DNA of 39,313 nt from Saccoglossus kowalevskii (Eukaryota > Hemichordata > Enteropneusta > Harrimaniidae). The position numbers and the translations under genes were made by a program. Each line of letters opens with the position of its first letter. Positions within the stretch are counted from its first letter, which is position 1. Positions 11,837 to 23,448 of the stretch are shown piece by piece. The notes under the pieces were generated by a model. It saw only the letters and a list, made by a program, of their open reading frames with translations, was not told the origin of the DNA and did no database searches. The stretch is taken from contig NW_003123438.1 of assembly GCF_000003605.2 (NCBI RefSeq), positions 1-39,313 of the forward strand, written 5' to 3'.

Positions 11837-12339
11837 GTAATAACATTATTATACATCTTGTAATCATTCCATATTTGGAATTTGCATTTCTTAATATGGT
11901 AGGATGAAAATTATGACACACTGTAACTTGTGGCGTGGCGTTACGGTGACAGATGTATAATAATGTTTATTATTATACAAATTGGTGTTTTTACCTTAAA
12001 ACCTCCTGACGCAAATATTGCCACAACAAACATCATTTGCTGGAAGGTTTGAGAATTTTAGCTTAATGCAACCATGGACCTAACACAGGATGAACCACCG
12101 ACCAATTTTCTTTGATCTATCTTTTTTTGTCACTGGTTATTTTTAAGTAATAAATAAACAGATGTTTACTTTAATTATGCTTAAAGGGGAACCGCTCAAT
12201 CCCATGGATTGCACCAAAGATACATTGGACACAATTGTTTATGTTGTTTACAAAGTTAATTTATCCATTGTTATTTTAATCCAGAAAGTAAACTTGTTGT
12301 GAGATTAGGCTTAACTGAAGTGCCCCTTTGTTGTTTATT

Positions 12340-12870
12340 TACATGAAATTCGAACACGCGCTGCACGACGACCACCGCGCTTTAAGATCGTAATCGCGTA
12401 GCCGGGTGATTCCTAAATCTGTTTACACAGTGCGTTCGGCAGGTCTCAAAGTCGTTCGGCACATTCGGGTCATTATGTGGTCATGTGACATTTTCCCCTA
12501 AGCAAAGGTGGCGTCTCACGTAGTGGAGCTCATTACAGCCGAAAGTGAAAACAGATAAGGAAAAAGGCAACAAGTTTACGGCCAGTTTTAAATTATCTTG
12601 CTATCTTGTGCTATCACTAACGTCGTAAAAACAGGAATAATACAAATTCGGATCTTATATTAAACTTGTTTGTCGCAAATCAAGGTAAAGGTGAAATATC
12701 ATACGATAAGAAATTAAAGCAAAAACTTCCCGATCGTCAACAAACTTCTGTCGACCCAATTTATTTCCGATGCTTGAAAGGTCACCTGTCACGTGGGGGA
12801 ACTGCGCATGCTTGTCGGTCGCTGTTCTTGAATGCGCATAGGGTCTATGGTAAATGGTATGAAATATAAC
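12340..12870. promoter_or_regulatory. CpG-richer, promoter-like interval
   Basis: Compared with the flanks this stretch has more CpG and contains TGCGCATGC (12803-12811, NRF1-type), ATGCGCAT (12832-12839) and an E-box CACGTG (12790-12795). No gene start could be tied to it. Confidence 0.3.
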
Positions 12871-13193
12871 ATTTTTCACGCGATGTACACACCCATTTTA
12901 ATAACGACAAGACTCATCCAATTACTTTGATCTTGTTTTATCATGTTTTATCTGTATTGGTAAGACAAAGGTTTGAAGAGGATTTTAACACATTATAATA
13001 ACAAAAGTAAACTTTCTCGAGTGCTTTTTAATCCTCTTAACTCATTGGTTCATCCTTTGGTAGTACGTCCATGACTTATGTTTCACATGTTGCAATTTGA
13101 GAAGTTGCCATGATACTACATGATACCTAGTTTTTGTACCATTTTTGTCATTTATTTCATACATGTAATCTTGAAACCAATTATCTAAAACAT

Positions 13194-13328
13194 TACTGTA
13201 ATCTCACTGAGTTTTGATTTCGCTATTTTCGCTAGTATTCGATATCAGCTAAATGTATTTAAAATTTATAGAACGTTCCATGAGTCTGATCAGGTATTAA
13301 ATAAGCGAAAATTAACGTGTTTACAGTA
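13194..13328. mobile_element. Short MITE-like element related to 5716-5902
   Basis: The ends are TACTGTAA and its complement TTACAGTA, and TTTCGCT/AGCGAAA occurs near both ends, as in the 5716-5902 element. 135 bp, no ORF. Confidence 0.5.
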
Positions 13329-14567
13329 TACAATTAATCTAATTAGACGTTTCAGGCAATGTAGTATCACATCGGAAGTACATATTTGTATATGTGGTGA
13401 TAGTGAAGTGAAACTCCTAGTATATGGAAACGAAACAAAATACTTAGTTTGTTTATTCCATTTTTGGCTTCATTGATCAGAGTATCAGAGGCAGCATGTA
13501 GAGTACTTGATTGTCACCGCGAATAACTAAACGGACGCGCGAAGCAAGTTTCCGAAGGATATGTTCACTAGAATTAAACGTAATGAAACCAGACAAAATG
13601 GCGAGGCGACATACTCAAATATAATTTCTTTACTCAGTTCACAATCCTATAATTACTACCTGTGTAAGCGAAACTAGGATTGTTATATAAATTGGTGTTA
13701 TGAATGTGAGGTAGTTATATAAGTGGAAGTTAAGAAAATGATAAGAACCGCCTCCCCACAAATTTGAACATGGTAGATTTCTTGATATTTGTAACTTAAT
13801 TTATATGGTTCACGCGACTTGTTATATTGCCATTTGGTCCAATATAAAACATGTTATGTTTTATATTGGATATGTCAAACGTACCATAAAACACACTGAC
13901 AGATGCGTCATCACATTTCTAAGCCAAGTAGGGGGGTTGGGTGAACTCTTGTTCAGCGACTGAATTTTCAAACTATGTGGGTGACAAGATACCACGAACC
14001 GTGTACGTGTATGCACGGGGATATAATTATTCACATTTAAGATTTAAGAACAACAGTTCAGTAACTTTATTTTATTTAATATTTCAGTTACTTGTGCGCC
14101 AAACAGGTCAACTGGAACACGGGAATATTATTTCTGATGGACTTGCAACCGTTACTACGTAAATTGGGATTTTAAATATCAACGCCTGATTAAGTAGTAT
14201 GCCAAGTAATTCTATAAGTTTTTAAAAGACAAGAGGGGTTACCGGCGTTACATCATTGTGTTAAATAACAAAGCTACATATATTTTAAACCCCGGACTCC
14301 AGAATTGTAATTACTATTTGGGGTTTAGAAACTTTATTTGTTCATTTACTAACAAGACGTTATTACTCAAAACACAAATTAGGGCGGCTCTACCGCTAAA
14401 TGTCTTTATTGTCAAAGAACCCAGATATCTTAGCCGGCGATGACGAATGGAATTTTATTCAGTTTTTTTTTTGTATACAAAATACTGGACACACTAGATT
14501 CGATTTTAAACAATAACATGAAGACGTGTGATCTATTTGCATAAAAAAGACGAAAGTACTCAAATTG

Positions 14568-14786
14568 TCATTGTATATCAACAAATCTTCGGAATTCGTG
14601 ACAACTTCTTCTAAATCCTGATGATCTAGATGAGAATTTGTGTTTTTGTGATTGGTGAGACCAATGAAGAAAGTAAGAAAGAGTAACCAATATTGTGCCG
14701 AAAATATAACGTCTTCTCAAACGAAAACTCATCCGCACAACTGAAAATTGTTTATCTCCGAAGCACTTGGTCTGTAGATCGGCCAC
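14568..14786 (-). pseudogene. Possible broken first exon of a type II membrane protein
   Basis: From an internal Met, one minus frame encodes MSFRLRRRYIFGTILVTLSY followed by FLHW, a textbook signal anchor with positive residues on the cytoplasmic side. Past about 14630 this frame becomes Ser/Arg-rich, while the +1 frame reads LDHQDLEEVVTNSEDLLIYN, which looks coding. A one-base shift would join anchor and stem. This is compatible with a decayed glycosyltransferase-like N-terminus, but chance is possible. Confidence 0.2.
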
Positions 14787-15036
14787 GTTATGGGGCTGTC
14801 ATCTATTCTTCAAGCATGTGGTCATATCTTACTCCTGATAGCTGTAACATGTATAAAAGCATGGTGTACCTGTAGAAGATGTAGAAGGCAAACCACCAAA
14901 AATGTAAAACGGTAAAATACTATGACCAACTATTATACCTGTCATAAACCAACAATTTGATTCATACTTATCCTAAAAAACCTAAAAACGTGATCCCTTT
15001 TTGTATTTGTTGTTTTTATCGGCATGTTCACGGCAG

Positions 15037-15104
15037 GTAATTTGTACATAGTGGCTCATCCGCTACTTGTGAGAATTCGTGATGACCTTGTGAACGCTTT
15101 TTAG
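15037..15104 (+). CDS. Possible short terminal exon
   Basis: After a T-rich tract ending CGGCAG, the frame reads NLYIVAHPLLVRIRDDLVNAF then TAG. A similar candidate with a strong acceptor (TTTAATATTTCAG) begins at 14088 and encodes LLVRQTGQLEHGNIISDG. Both are weak; listed because their acceptors are good. Confidence 0.15.
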
Positions 15105-17016
15105 TACATATATGCATTTTATAATACTTAATGTCAAAATATAGAGATTACTTAGACCATAATCAATACCATGTTTATCATTCTAAAACCTAACTTTAAT
15201 GCATCAACATCTATACCTTCTGTGAGACTACATTTACCATTACTGCCAATCATCACATATATGTTTTCATGCAATGTGATATAATGTTGTAATAACATAA
15301 AACCACCAATACAGGCCCTTATCACTGAATCCCCGAACTATTTTATTAAATTGTCTTCATTATTGCATCTTCAAATACTATAGTATAACATTACGTGAAA
15401 ATTAACGATTTTACCTCGCGCGATGAGCCGAATGTGGACGATATCTCTTCAGAAGAACGGCATACACGGTTTGCGAGCTTTGGTGACTTTGGTGTTAGAT
15501 ACCATCGCATACAATATCTATATTTGCACTTCACATTTTGTGATTATCAATTGATGATGCGATTGCTAAATATAACTGTAAGAGCGATCTCCCTGATTCT
15601 TAGTTTATCTGTTTTTGACAAATACTCGTATCGAAAAATACCGTGTAACCTTTTGACATAGCATCGATTGCGGTGTCTTTGTGCTTATAAGAAGAGTCAA
15701 TACCTGATTGTACGGCATAACAATGGACAAAATATGAAAAAAAACACTTGAAAAGTAACCAAAGTTCGATGTCTGGGTACATGTGTGAATTTATCACCAG
15801 TTCATCGGTTTATTTCAAAACTGCCGCAGCACATTAAATTTTAATTTAGTGACCTCATATATGTTATATCTGAAAACAGGTTTGTTTAATAGTAATTCCG
15901 GCGACTGTGGTTATGTTTAAGCTGCGAACCATTGTTGTGGAAACACCGGGAATTTTGTATTTCTCATTGAGTACAAGGCGGACAATGTGCATGGATAGAA
16001 CGAGTATAGCGGTCATGCAACTGCCGTGTCCCCATGTTCAACTGATCAACGGTCAAGTGATCACGATGTCGACATTTGTCGCCTTGTGTGATATCGTTTT
16101 TTTTCTTCAAACAATCGTGCGATTAACTAAAATAAATAATATTTAACAAAATAAATATATTCGTTAGGAAATTGGAGACAATTTTAATTTATATGATTTA
16201 AATATCATTTTCTGTCGTTCGATACCTGTCTACCGAAATTTACCTTCTGATATATAGAATGTGCGTTGGTCGACACAGTCGCTTTTGTTTTACTATGTGT
16301 AACTCGGTGTAAAAGTTTATACATATGTTGAAATCATAGACTCTATAGTAGATTATTGCATGGTCTCCGTTGACTGTTTAAAACTTGGAGTACAAGAATA
16401 CCAACGTTGTTTTGACAAATAAGGAACACAATGATTAAAACCATTCGTAATATAGCTATTCATGTTTGTGACCGACTGGAATACACCCCAATATCATCAA
16501 CATGGCATTGGTAACAATTCTTTGAATAAAAGACGTCAATAAAACTAATAGATAAGCAATTTCCCAATACGATTACTGTGACTCATGTAGGCCACACAAT
16601 GACTACTGTAACAATGGCTATACATGGTGTGGATGAAGAAATGAGTTGGTTAGCACTGTTTAACGCGGCTGGGGAAAACGAAGTCGACTTTCTTCGGCTC
16701 AGCCGAACTACATCCCGTGCCTACTTGTGCTGTTCCTTGTTTATTTTAGCAATAAAACTCGTATCAATTAAATTAATCATATAACTGTAGATGTGTGTGT
16801 GGTTATCTGACCTACATACTGGCGGGAAAAAGTCAAGCAATGACACTTTCGCCAACGAGGCGTATTTAGACAAAACTAAGTTGCCACAAGGCGGTGTAAA
16901 ACAGAGCTCCGCATAAGCCAACTAGATAAACAAATTATGCGGAGGATTAATTGCATCAGAACCTTAATTATTTCATCATCGAACAGTACAACTCCGTCTC
17001 CATAGGTCGTTTCCAC
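15105..17016. other. Non-coding; a few weak open segments
   Basis: Segments near 15395-15490, 15907-16080 and 16578-16740 are slightly GC-richer with open frames, but no consistent splice signals or family were found. Confidence 0.35.
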
Positions 17017-17043
17017 CATGGAGGTATATTTATTACCTCCATG
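17017..17043. repeat. Hairpin, 10-bp perfect stem
   Basis: CATGGAGGTA and TACCTCCATG flank a 7-nt loop. Nearby TTGAACTTGTA occurs twice (17079 and 17171 areas), hinting at an unrecognised non-autonomous element. Confidence 0.5.
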
Positions 17044-17805
17044 TTTCTACCAAAGTGAGCATCCACCTTTATTGCCTTGAACTTGTAGATCATGACCACA
17101 GCATAAAAGCCAAACGGATGGATTGACGTCATACGTCCCCTTCTTAGTACAATCACCCCTACCAATACCTTGAACTTGTAGTTTATATCGCTTGTCAATA
17201 AATCGGTGCTGTACTGCCCCTCTTGTCCCCAATGTCACAAACTTTCTTGTTAACCGCGCCGAATATTTTTTCCAGGTGCGTTATATGTAATTGCAATATT
17301 CCATGCAAACATGCAAAGGATTCCTCATTATAACGACGCTCTTTATTCGGTGTCACTGTTGCCAATAGTTAAGTTGTCGAAAATTTAAACATTTTTTTTT
17401 TATCTACTAAACACTTCTGAGCTGTAAAAACTGTTGATACCAAATATTATCTGGTAATCTGTAGAGTCATTTTTAAACTTAAACTTAATTAAATGATCTT
17501 GTGTTGAATTACGTTACTGGTAATTTAAGCACAGTTTATAGTATAATTTATTTTATTTCTGGCAATGCATTAGGTAATCATAAATTTATTTCATACTACC
17601 GTACATTTCCTGATCTGTATTGGAAATATTTCTGGGGATTGACAACATTTGGATTATGAATTTAAATGAAGTTTAGAATATTGAATTCCCAGTAGCAATT
17701 TCAATAAAGGTCATTATGATAAGATACCAATCAATATCACACATTTTTTTTTTTCACAGCGCGAAGACCATTCTAACATGTACGTTCTAGTCAATGCAAA
17801 CCCCA

Positions 17806-18122
17806 AATAGACCGGTTTACGTTCACTGTGAGATCCCGTGTTATGCGTGAAATCGAACGTAAATACAGGAAAAACAAAAGGTCATAGCGACGTAGTAGCG
17901 ACAAACATCGCGTGGAATTTGAGAAACGCGAAAGTATTTCGGGGGCTATTTCCATGCTTAATAATGTGCTGTCCACATTTGATGATGGTCAATTTCGATG
18001 CAGCAAGGGTATTCAAACGCAAATTCCCTGGCAAAGATCGGCCTTTCGATGTGAGCTACGAAATAAAGAAATTTGACCTCAAAATCAAATAGTTTGATTT
18101 TTGCGACGCGTCTTTCACGCAA
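17806..18122 (+). repeat. Dispersed repeat, copy B (about 317 bp)
   Basis: Direct-orientation partner of 9161-9485. Identical core TTCCATGCTTAATAATGTGC and CTGTCCACATTTGATGAT. Copy B keeps an 84-codon open frame (17838-18092) that is interrupted in copy A, so it is not treated as a gene. Confidence 0.85.
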
Positions 18123-18206
18123 TTCTCGAGATCTCGCAGTTGTACGGAAAATCACCTATACGTGGGATATGTGGGCGGTTATGTTGCCAATACCAGAGCA
18201 ACCGCA

Positions 18207-18439
18207 TTATGTCAACATAGGATAGAGTATTTCCCAGTTTGTGGTTCTGTCAATAATATCTGGATTAACGCCCCGGGGATCTGGCATTTCTAATTCAGGT
18301 TTAAATGGCACGTAGTACAAATCCCACAAAAGATCCCGTTTGAGCAAAAATCTTCCTCTGCTAGTTCCAACTGACCGTTCACTGACCCATCGCGAAGTTC
18401 ATGTATATTATTGAATACATTCAGCAAGTGATGATTTTG
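18207..18439 (-). pseudogene. Coding-like minus-strand exon with an apparent frameshift
   Basis: After a strong acceptor (TTTTTTTCCAG, exon start 18439), one frame reads QNHHLLNVFNNIHELRDGSV and stays open to a TAG at 18290. Before that stop, a second frame (open from 18398) takes over coding character, with RFLLKRDLLWDLYYVPF, then PELEMPDPRGVNPDIIDR, ending EILYPMLT and TAA at 18207-18209. The two halves look like one protein broken by a one-base indel near 18330-18350. Family unknown. It could be a decayed gene exon, a transposon fragment or an assembly error. It lies directly beside the 17806-18122 dispersed repeat. Confidence 0.4.
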
Positions 18440-19990
18440 CTGGAAAAAAACATCTAACCAATCGGTGAAACGATAAAAGAACCATAAATCACACGAGTAG
18501 AGTGAATATTTGGCTCATTAACACAGTGCCTAAAGCAAATGTCCGCTGATTAGTTAGGACAATAACCGATGTCAATGACCTATCTATATTCTATCTGTAT
18601 ACCTCATCCTTGGTAACTTGGTCCACTTACACGCTTATCCTAATTGTGACAATGGTTGTTGCGGCCCTGGACAATATGAGCCTGGGAATATATGTTCTTA
18701 GCATTCTATGACGTCCATGGGCCTTTGACAACCATAGTCAGCGGGATATTGGCGAATTAGACTAACACACATTTGCGAAGGTTGGATGCATTGGATGACA
18801 TTATTGAGATTAACATGTTGGGTTTCTAAATTTGTATAAACAGATCCCATTCAAAAGAAGAGGCCATAGGGAATTGTAACATGCAACGGAAGAAGAAGTA
18901 GGATGTTGGGGTAGAAGTGGGGTTTGTCTCACGTAACACAAAGTGAATATTAACTTTAATGGTCACGCCAATCCCAGGTTATTATAAAATGATAGTTAAT
19001 AGTCGTGGTAACCTGTACTAGGTTATTAATACCATGGAAGGTACTAACGGATTAGTTTTTAGTACCTTCCATGTTAATACCGTAGTCAGTGCCAACTCTG
19101 ACTTAAATCGGTCACTGCGATTTTGCAGGGTCCTTGCCACCATACACATGACAATCAGCGTGGATAATCACTTGCTTACGATCAACAGCGAGTCCAGTTT
19201 TAGCAAGATTTAATGTGACGTCAAATTAACTTTAAATAAATACACAGTTTGAACTTGGTTAAAGTACTTTAAAAACATGTTGACTAGATTGCAAATAAAC
19301 AATTGTTAATGTTGATGATTTCCTCGCTACGATAATAACTTTAATGCCAACTGGACGGCATTGAAGCGTTGACAACTTAGTCAGAATTGGTTTCAAATAT
19401 AAAAGAATGTAACTGCGACCAACGAATTCGTAGACATTTCGACTAAACCGGCTAATTTGGGGGGGGGGGGTAGGTATTTCATCAAGGGGACGTGTTGATT
19501 GAGTTATAGCTCCGAAATGGATGATGCGGGTTGCTATGGTGCATTTGCGTACAGAAAGGTGCATACTATTTATTGGTGATATTACACAGTTAGAACCAAC
19601 GCCTTAGTAGTTCCCAGTTATTTATTTATTCAACTTAAAATTTATACAATTCGGTGCAAAGGACAACGAATAAATCATGAGAAAAGCTTTTACTATAAAT
19701 ACATTGGTGTTTTAATTTTGTTCCACGCAATTAAATAGACAAACAGTTCAAATTAATTGTTTTACTCGTACGCACTTGAAACGGCCACGTTTTTTGATTA
19801 ATTTTAAAACTCATGGTATTAGATACTGGTAGACCCACCACAAATATTTCGAGAATATCCAAAACTATGATAACAATGACTTTGTAATTTTGTTATCTGC
19901 ATGTTTTCTTCTGAACAATTGCAAAATATAGAACTATATCCAAGCACTTACTTGCACGCGACTTTTGTCGTCACGATGTCGGTATTGAAA
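18440..19990. other. Non-coding apart from a hairpin and a G run
   Basis: Contains the hairpin at 19033-19073 and a run of 12 G at 19459-19470. No gene is supported. Confidence 0.4.
19033..19073. repeat. Hairpin, 13-bp perfect stem
   Basis: CATGGAAGGTACT (19033-19045) and AGTACCTTCCATG (19061-19073) flank a 15-nt loop, with TTAAT pairing extending the stem. Confidence 0.7.
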
Positions 19991-20040
19991 AGTACTCCCG
20001 TCCGCCATTGCGATGATGTAACGAAGTGACGTCATCATGT
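19990..20040. promoter_or_regulatory. Possible promoter motifs (CRE and YY1-like)
   Basis: TGACGTCA (20028-20035) is a perfect CRE palindrome, and CCGCCATTGCG lies about 20 bp before it (YY1-like). The target gene is unknown. Confidence 0.25.
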
Positions 20041-20232
20041 AATACCGTCTCTTAGTGTAATTCGCGACATATATTCAACACTAACGACAAAGAGTGACTT
20101 CACAAAATGGACATTTTAAAAAAATTGCAACACTGTTTTTTAATCATTGATGCTAATCAATGATGATCACGCAAATTCCTTTACAGATGATAACGTGTTC
20201 ACACGTAGTGAACACGCAGGGCGTCGGTTAAT

Positions 20233-20595
20233 CTATATTTGAATACAATCCCGGGTCAAACTATTTGCGTAACCTAATATGTGTAGTAAAATTGGTACAG
20301 CGGAAAGAAGGACACTAAACTGAAGGTCGCCGGGACTGGTCAGGTGTGTTTGTGCTTTACTGATCACGTCCAGTGCACGGGATTTGATTGCATGTGACAA
20401 AGGTGCTTGCAACATGTACTTCACCCTTCCCTCAATATCTTCGAATCGGGTCCCATACTCTGGCACCTTTTCAACGCATGGCAGGCATAATGGTTGTATT
20501 TGACCTGTCACGGTGGCGAGGAGTGATTCATCTGAAATGCGGGGGTGGGCTTGTAGCTGCCTTTCAGGAAAAAATAATCTAGCCAAAGAGGACAT
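20233..20595 (-). CDS. Unrecognised 120-residue ORF or exon
   Basis: An ATG-initiated ORF on the minus strand with balanced codon use, denser in GC than its surroundings. The core (residues about 18-90) is mixed charged/hydrophobic, with a Cys pair LCLPC and a hydrophobic stretch near the C-terminus (FSVLLSAVPILLHILGY). A possible splice acceptor, a T-rich tract followed by AAAGGCAG, lies just inside the ORF (before the LQAHPR segment), and a possible donor after LLHIL (TTAG|GTTACG). So this may be an internal exon rather than a complete gene. I do not recognise the family and see no clearly joining neighbour exon. Confidence 0.4.
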   Translation of the reverse strand: MSSLARLFFPERQLQAHPRISDESLLATVTGQIQPLCLPCVEKVPEYGTRFEDIEGRVKYMLQAPLSHAIKSRALDVISKAQTHLTSPGDLQFSVLLSAVPILLHILGYANSLTRDCIQI

Positions 20596-21061
20596 GGCAG
20601 ATAAATATTATAACATCATAGAAAAAGTGACCAAATTACTTCATTATTATTTAAAGACTCCCTGTAATTTCAAAACAACGAGCTACGAACAACGCATGTT
20701 CAGTCATGTTGATGTGAAGTCCCCGCAACCATGTGTAGATAACTATACCGGAATAAGATTTTTAAGTCGCATAATAAGAATACATTAAGAATATATTATA
20801 AATAATTATAATTAGTGATACTAATATTTATAGTGTTGAGCGGTCGGGCGGGTGATGCCTGTTTGGTACCGTGACGGAAAGTCAGGGTGCGGGTTCGAGG
20901 CTACAGACAGAATAAAATGCAGAAACCGATTAAATAAATGAACAAAAGGAGATATACCAATATACACTATTACATATTTAAAAATATAAATTAAAATTGT
21001 CATTTCAGCTTTCAGAATGTATTGTCTATTCTTATAATTTCAACAGACCCAACGTTGAACA

Positions 21062-21166
21062 CTATACATGGAGTCCGATATCATGTCCCAGCCGCTTTAG
21101 TGCTTTCAACTTAACCTTGTTAACCGCATTACCTACATCCAGGACCTCTATTTGAATTGCACGCAT
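21062..21166 (-). CDS. Possible 34-residue ORF or exon
   Basis: The frame encodes MRAIQIEVLDVGNAVNKVKL followed by KALKRLGHDIGLHV and TAG. Composition is coding-like. A good donor context (AACAAG|GTTAAGT) lies inside. It is 467 bp upstream, on the same strand, of the 20233-20595 ORF, so the two could belong together, but the phase was not resolved. Confidence 0.2.
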   Translation of the reverse strand: MRAIQIEVLDVGNAVNKVKLKALKRLGHDIGLHV

Positions 21167-23217
21167 GTTGCGTGACCATGGCTACCCAATGACGGAAATC
21201 ATTCTTTTTTTCATAACAACTACTTTGTCATGGTTGGTATGGCGTAGGTGTTTCGATGACAGCCAACCAAAATACTGCCGAAGAAAACATAGAGAAGTCG
21301 TACCTTTCCTCATTTGCAAACAATGGGGGGAGAAAGTATTGAAATGCAAAACAGTTTCACAATAACTGGGCACAAACAATACCTGTTGCTGTTGTAACCT
21401 AGAGGTTTTTTGTTCTTTTAATCACTTGTGCGCTAAAAATCAACCTTTTTCACCGTTCACGAAATAAAACCAAAATTAATTGTTCATTTTGTGTTTTTTT
21501 TTCATATTTGTTCCAAAAGAGTTGATAGCCAAGTGTAAATTACGTTCCTCTGGTTCAAAACTATTCATACATTTTTCGAGAACTACATACAAATAGACAC
21601 AATTTTGATTGAAAAAAAACATTGGGCCCGAAAGGTTAAATAGCGGTGAACCAATTAATTATATTAAAGGAAAATGATATAAAGAATAAAAGTCTTTTGA
21701 ACAGAACTTGGTGATTGAAAGGGAACATATTAACGGAAAAAATAATTTTCTATCATTTACTTCACACCGTATAGGAACACGTGCTAATAAATATTATAGT
21801 ATACATTTTTTGATTATATATAAAATCACATACTTTGATCTCGACGAATTATTTCATACCTAATTATTACACGTACAAAACTCGTAGAATTATAATGTAG
21901 TATTCTAAATTCAAGTGGTGAGCTAAGCAATGACGAGAGGCCTCTTGGCGTATTGTTTTATAGTGTTTTTTAGAATAGTGGGTGAGGAAGAGGCGCCTAC
22001 TAGTAGTCAACGTGTGCAATGTACACCGCATAACATACATTAAAAGATTGGTGTAAACGTTAACACGAATAACCACGCTGTTGATACGAACACCTTTTCT
22101 ATTTTGTGAAATAGAACAAAATTATCATTTTGATTTTTAATTTCTTATACAGAGATGTTCGATATATCACAATCGGCGCGGAGACCGTCTGTGCATTTTT
22201 TTAAACCAAAAACAAATAAAACAGAAATATTATTACGCGTATGGCTATACTTCTAGCTCTTGAATTTATTTATTATGAACATTAGTAAAAACAGCGTAGC
22301 ACAACACTTACTACACACTAAGTACCGGCACACCGTCAGTCGGAGTTAAAATATTTTGAACCCGATATGTCACGCTTACTAAAGTTGCGGCGTTCGCAGC
22401 TGTCATTTAGTACTTTCAAGTAGTTCGCCAACTTTTTTTTAAAACTGTTTAATTTGACGGTATCATGATATTATGTTTCATTTTAATTTCAACACATAAG
22501 TTATTTTCTTATATATACTTTAATTTAGGAATTAATATAAAGTAATACAAATACATGTATAAGGATGGGTATTAGAATCCTTCCTACCTCAAATATAGTT
22601 CAGCTCAAAGGACACAAACAAAACGAACTGGGGAGTAATAACGCTTAACCAGCAATGTTGCTAGAAATTTCTATGTGATTGCAAAAGCTGTATCAAAGAC
22701 CATCTCTAAATTTATTTTGGTATTTTTTTGCGACCTTTGATGGCCAATCTGTTTATTTCTTTCTGTCTATTGTTTCATGCAACCGATTCACTGAATGTGC
22801 ACGTGAATGAGAGCTTCTGATTGGACGATTTCGGAAACGCTTAGCCTAGCGCACGTGTTCAGAGATTGGACCCCTTTTCGTGAACAACACGCCCATCTAT
22901 CACTTATTGATGATTTTTATATGAAACATGACAATGTTGTGCAAGTTTTATTTCAAAATACGACTTCCGGGCATTGTCCCTTCCCCCTGATCACGCCGAT
23001 GCTGAAAGGAAGCTAAACACGAGCTCCAATGTTCAACTACTAATTTGACGGGAGACCATATACCTAACGTGTTTTTGCCTAATTTATCTATAAACAAAAT
23101 TTTATCAAAAGTTAAGTGCTAACTGATAATAAAAAATACAACTCAACAAATTTACACCGCATTGAAAACTGCAAATCAATATGTTGTTATCGTCAACAGG
23201 ACCACGAGATAGCCTCT
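21167..23217. other. Non-coding upstream of the LLTP promoter
   Basis: AT-rich to about 22780, then slightly CpG-richer toward the promoter. No coding segment is supported. Confidence 0.45.
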
Positions 23218-23249
23218 TGTTTACGGAGTCCTTGAGGTGTTTACGGAGT
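23218..23249 (+). promoter_or_regulatory. Paired forkhead-like motif (direct repeat)
   Basis: TGTTTACGGAGT occurs twice, at 23218-23229 and 23238-23249, 20 bp apart (about two helical turns). TGTTTAC is the core of forkhead (FOX) sites. Position 140-170 bp upstream of the TATA box suits a proximal enhancer. FOXA-type factors drive many lipoprotein genes in gut or fat-body-like tissue; use here is inferred. Confidence 0.45.
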
Positions 23250-23260
23250 GTGAACATTGA

Positions 23261-23265
23261 CCAAT
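23261..23265 (+). promoter_or_regulatory. CCAAT box
   Basis: GACCAATCA lies 130 bp upstream of the TATA box, between the forkhead pair and a GATA-type site. Confidence 0.45.
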
Positions 23266-23329
23266 CACACGGCCCCGTTCTGCGCAGCTACGATTGTTTT
23301 TGATCGCCACAGTCCATTGTTAACATTTT

Positions 23330-23337
23330 CTTATCAC
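23330..23337 (-). promoter_or_regulatory. GATA-type site
   Basis: CTTATCAC reads GTGATAAG on the minus strand (GATA core), about 55 bp upstream of the TATA box. GATA factors are common regulators of gut and yolk-type genes; role inferred. Confidence 0.35.
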
Positions 23338-23390
23338 TAATCAAAGCTGACTTTTGATCGCTTATTGTGCCTGTGTTGGGAGTTCGGGTC

Positions 23391-23397
23391 TATATAA
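23391..23397 (+). promoter_or_regulatory. TATA box of the LLTP gene
   Basis: TATATAA lies 58 bp upstream of the ATG. About 32 bp downstream, TCATTGA (from 23421) fits an initiator, predicting a short 5' UTR of about 25 nt. Confidence 0.8.
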
Positions 23398-23448
23398 ACG
23401 CTGGACGGGCAGTGAGCTAGTCATTGAGAACTACAGCATCCCACAACT

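Noticed and set aside
17838-18092. An 84-codon ORF
   Set aside because: It lies inside the dispersed repeat and is interrupted in the other copy.
18549-18710. A short hydrophobic plus-strand open frame
   Set aside because: It resembles a membrane segment but has no start, no splice site and competing frames on both strands.
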